Assembly (NCBI GenBank): GCA_030041225.1
Contig: JASHOG010000035.1
Coordinates: 22,972-86,971, forward strand
DNA length: 64,000 nt
DNA from: Vulcanimicrobiota bacterium
GTDB taxonomy: Bacteria > Vulcanimicrobiota > Vulcanimicrobiia > Vulcanimicrobiales > Vulcanimicrobiaceae
Direction of reading: 5' to 3'
In this document: piece by piece, positions 63,153 through 64,000 of the stretch
Position numbering within the stretch: position 1 is the first letter of the stretch
Layout: each line of letters starts with the position of its first letter
Made by a program: the position numbers and the translations under genes
Notes under the pieces: generated by a model
What the model saw: only the letters and a program-made list of their open reading frames with translations
What the model was told of the DNA's origin: nothing
Databases searched by the model: none

Positions 63153-63773
63153 ATGTCAACTCGTGCTCAACGGCGCGCTCAGCGCGCCTCGCAGTCGCGT
63201 CCCCCTCGAACGTGGATCGCGCCATTCGCAGTGGCGGTCGTCGTTGCTCTTGTCGTCGTCGGCGTGGTGATCGTCAATCGCACCACGGATGTACCGCCGC
63301 TGATCGAGGAGGTACCGAGCGGTCTCACCGTAGGCGACGTCGCCCCGCCTTTTTCCGTCACGACGTCCGTTGGCCAATTCACGCTGGATGCGGTACAGGG
63401 ACCTGTCCTGCTCGAGGTATTCGCCTCGTGGTGCCCGCATTGCCAACGTGAAACGGCCATCCTCAACCAAGTGTATGCTGCCTACGGCAGGAGCGTTCAC
63501 TTCGTCGCAGTGTCGGGAAGCGGAGTGGGGATGGACCGTGCTTCCCCGGAGTCTCAAGCGGACGTTAACACATTTGCTCAGTACTTCCACGTGCAGTATC
63601 CAATTGCGTTCGATCCTTCCATGGACGTCGCGAAGGCGTATTTTCAAGATGGGTTTCCCTCGATCGTGCTCATCGGCGCCGACAAGCGCGTGCTGTTCAC
63701 CCACGCGGGAGAGATCGGCGTACAGGACCTTGAGCGCGCCATCGAAGCGGTTCTCGGGAAAGCGGGCGGGTGA
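63153..63773 (+). CDS. TlpA/ResA-like membrane-anchored thioredoxin (second copy)
   Basis: 206 residues from the ATG at 63153 (GAGG seven bases upstream); a longer frame upstream overlaps the membrane-protein gene. Basic N-terminus (RAQRRAQRASQSRPPRT), TM about residues 24-42, thioredoxin domain with FASWCPHC (Cys94 and Cys97) and PDMR-like continuation FVAVSGSGVGMDRASPESQ. Very similar to the protein at 15434 in the whole thioredoxin domain. The stop overlaps the next ATG by one base. Confidence 0.88.
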   Translation: MSTRAQRRAQRASQSRPPRTWIAPFAVAVVVALVVVGVVIVNRTTDVPPLIEEVPSGLTVGDVAPPFSVTTSVGQFTLDAVQGPVLLEVFASWCPHCQRETAILNQVYAAYGRSVHFVAVSGSGVGMDRASPESQADVNTFAQYFHVQYPIAFDPSMDVAKAYFQDGFPSIVLIGADKRVLFTHAGEIGVQDLERAIEAVLGKAGG

Positions 63774-64000
63774 TGAAGAAGCTCATCGTCGTGGCACTCG
63801 TCGTGTCCGCATCCTGTGCGGGAAGCGGCGGACCGCGCTACGCTTTCGAATCCCGGCCGCGCCCTGTCGTCTCGGGTCCGGCGCGGGCGGTATCCGGCGG
63901 ACCGATGTTCTTTACGTCTAACGGAGAGCTCTATATCTTGGCCGGTGAACGCGTCGGTCAACGCACGGGCTTGAGCGTCTACGTTTCCAGCAACGGCGGC
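63773..64000 (+). CDS. lipoprotein, possibly sialidase/BNR-like (3' partial)
   Basis: Open from the ATG at 63773 to the window end (76 codons). Begins MKKLIVVALVVSASCAGSGG, a lipoprotein signal peptide with lipobox SASC. The remaining visible part ends VYVSSNGG, which could begin an Asp-box (BNR) repeat of a beta-propeller, but too little is seen to assign it. It overlaps the TlpA-like gene by one base. Confidence 0.7.
   Translation, partial: MKKLIVVALVVSASCAGSGGPRYAFESRPRPVVSGPARAVSGGPMFFTSNGELYILAGERVGQRTGLSVYVSSNGG

Overview
The window looks like chromosomal DNA from a GC-rich, free-living, diderm bacterium. The outer membrane is implied by a TonB-dependent receptor, an HldD-type heptose epimerase and tripartite efflux parts. 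Gene density is very high, with many 1-4 nt start/stop overlaps, frequent GTG/TTG starts, and several convergent genes whose 3' ends overlap. I would guess an Eremiobacterota (WPS-2)-like or other poorly cultured lineage, but no universal phylogenetic marker here proves that. Only one tRNA is present; there is no rRNA, CRISPR array, phage or insertion sequence.

Layout. 1-6.3 kb: a 5'-truncated PDZ/multi-TM/GAF-like protein, a DUF3089 hydrolase, a methyltransferase, a DUF2079 membrane protein carrying an in-frame palindromic repeat, and an anchored exported protein, ending at a strong terminator. 6.3-10.5 kb: etfB-etfA, a TPR protein and a histone-deacetylase-fold amidohydrolase. 10.5-16 kb: a minus-strand chain Sco - ECF sigma - zinc anti-sigma - RseB-like - PQQ propeller, divergent from a MauE/DoxX gene broken by an in-frame TGA and a TlpA-like thioredoxin. 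16-21.7 kb: CPBP protein, His-rich anchored protein, hldD, TonB receptor and a small membrane protein. 21.8-27.2 kb: ymdB, a PHP phosphoesterase, cyclodeaminase, ahcY, metK and tRNA-Asn. 27.4-28.1 kb: higBA toxin-antitoxin.

28.2-35.3 kb: an SRPBCC-like gene divergent from a tightly packed operon of Zn-alcohol dehydrogenase, aldehyde dehydrogenase, DUF779 fusion protein and MacAB-type efflux. 35.5-43.1 kb: a propeller-phosphoesterase followed by a c-type cytochrome locus. This holds a porin-like protein flanked by two haem-binding motifs, a monohaem and a dihaem cytochrome, a YtkA-like lipoprotein and two unknown multi-TM proteins. 43.1-47.2 kb: a possible small RNA or attenuator, an ATP-grasp-like protein, an ADP-forming acyl-CoA synthetase and two secreted proteins. 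47.3-51.4 kb: an HlyD/ATPase/ATPase/permease exporter. 51.4-53.7 kb: PAS histidine kinase, double-receiver regulator and single-receiver protein.

53.8-62.4 kb: a long plus-strand run of SRPBCC-like protein, ba3-type oxidase (including a 40-residue subunit IIa-like gene), OmpR-type regulator, universal stress proteins, BON-domain protein, PEP synthase and PfkB kinase. It resembles low-oxygen/dormancy gene sets known elsewhere. 62.5-64 kb: a membrane protein, a second TlpA-like thioredoxin and a 3'-truncated lipoprotein.

Functional reading: respiration, redox and low-oxygen energy metabolism dominate. Electrons can pass through Etf, soluble and lipid-anchored c-type cytochromes and a ba3 oxidase. 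Alcohol/aldehyde oxidation and ADP-forming acyl-CoA synthesis would supply NADH and ATP, and Sco/TlpA/MauE-type genes suggest cytochrome or copper-site assembly. The most promising undescribed elements are the cytochrome/porin-like locus and the C-terminal domain shared by the DUF779 fusion and the ATP-grasp-like protein.
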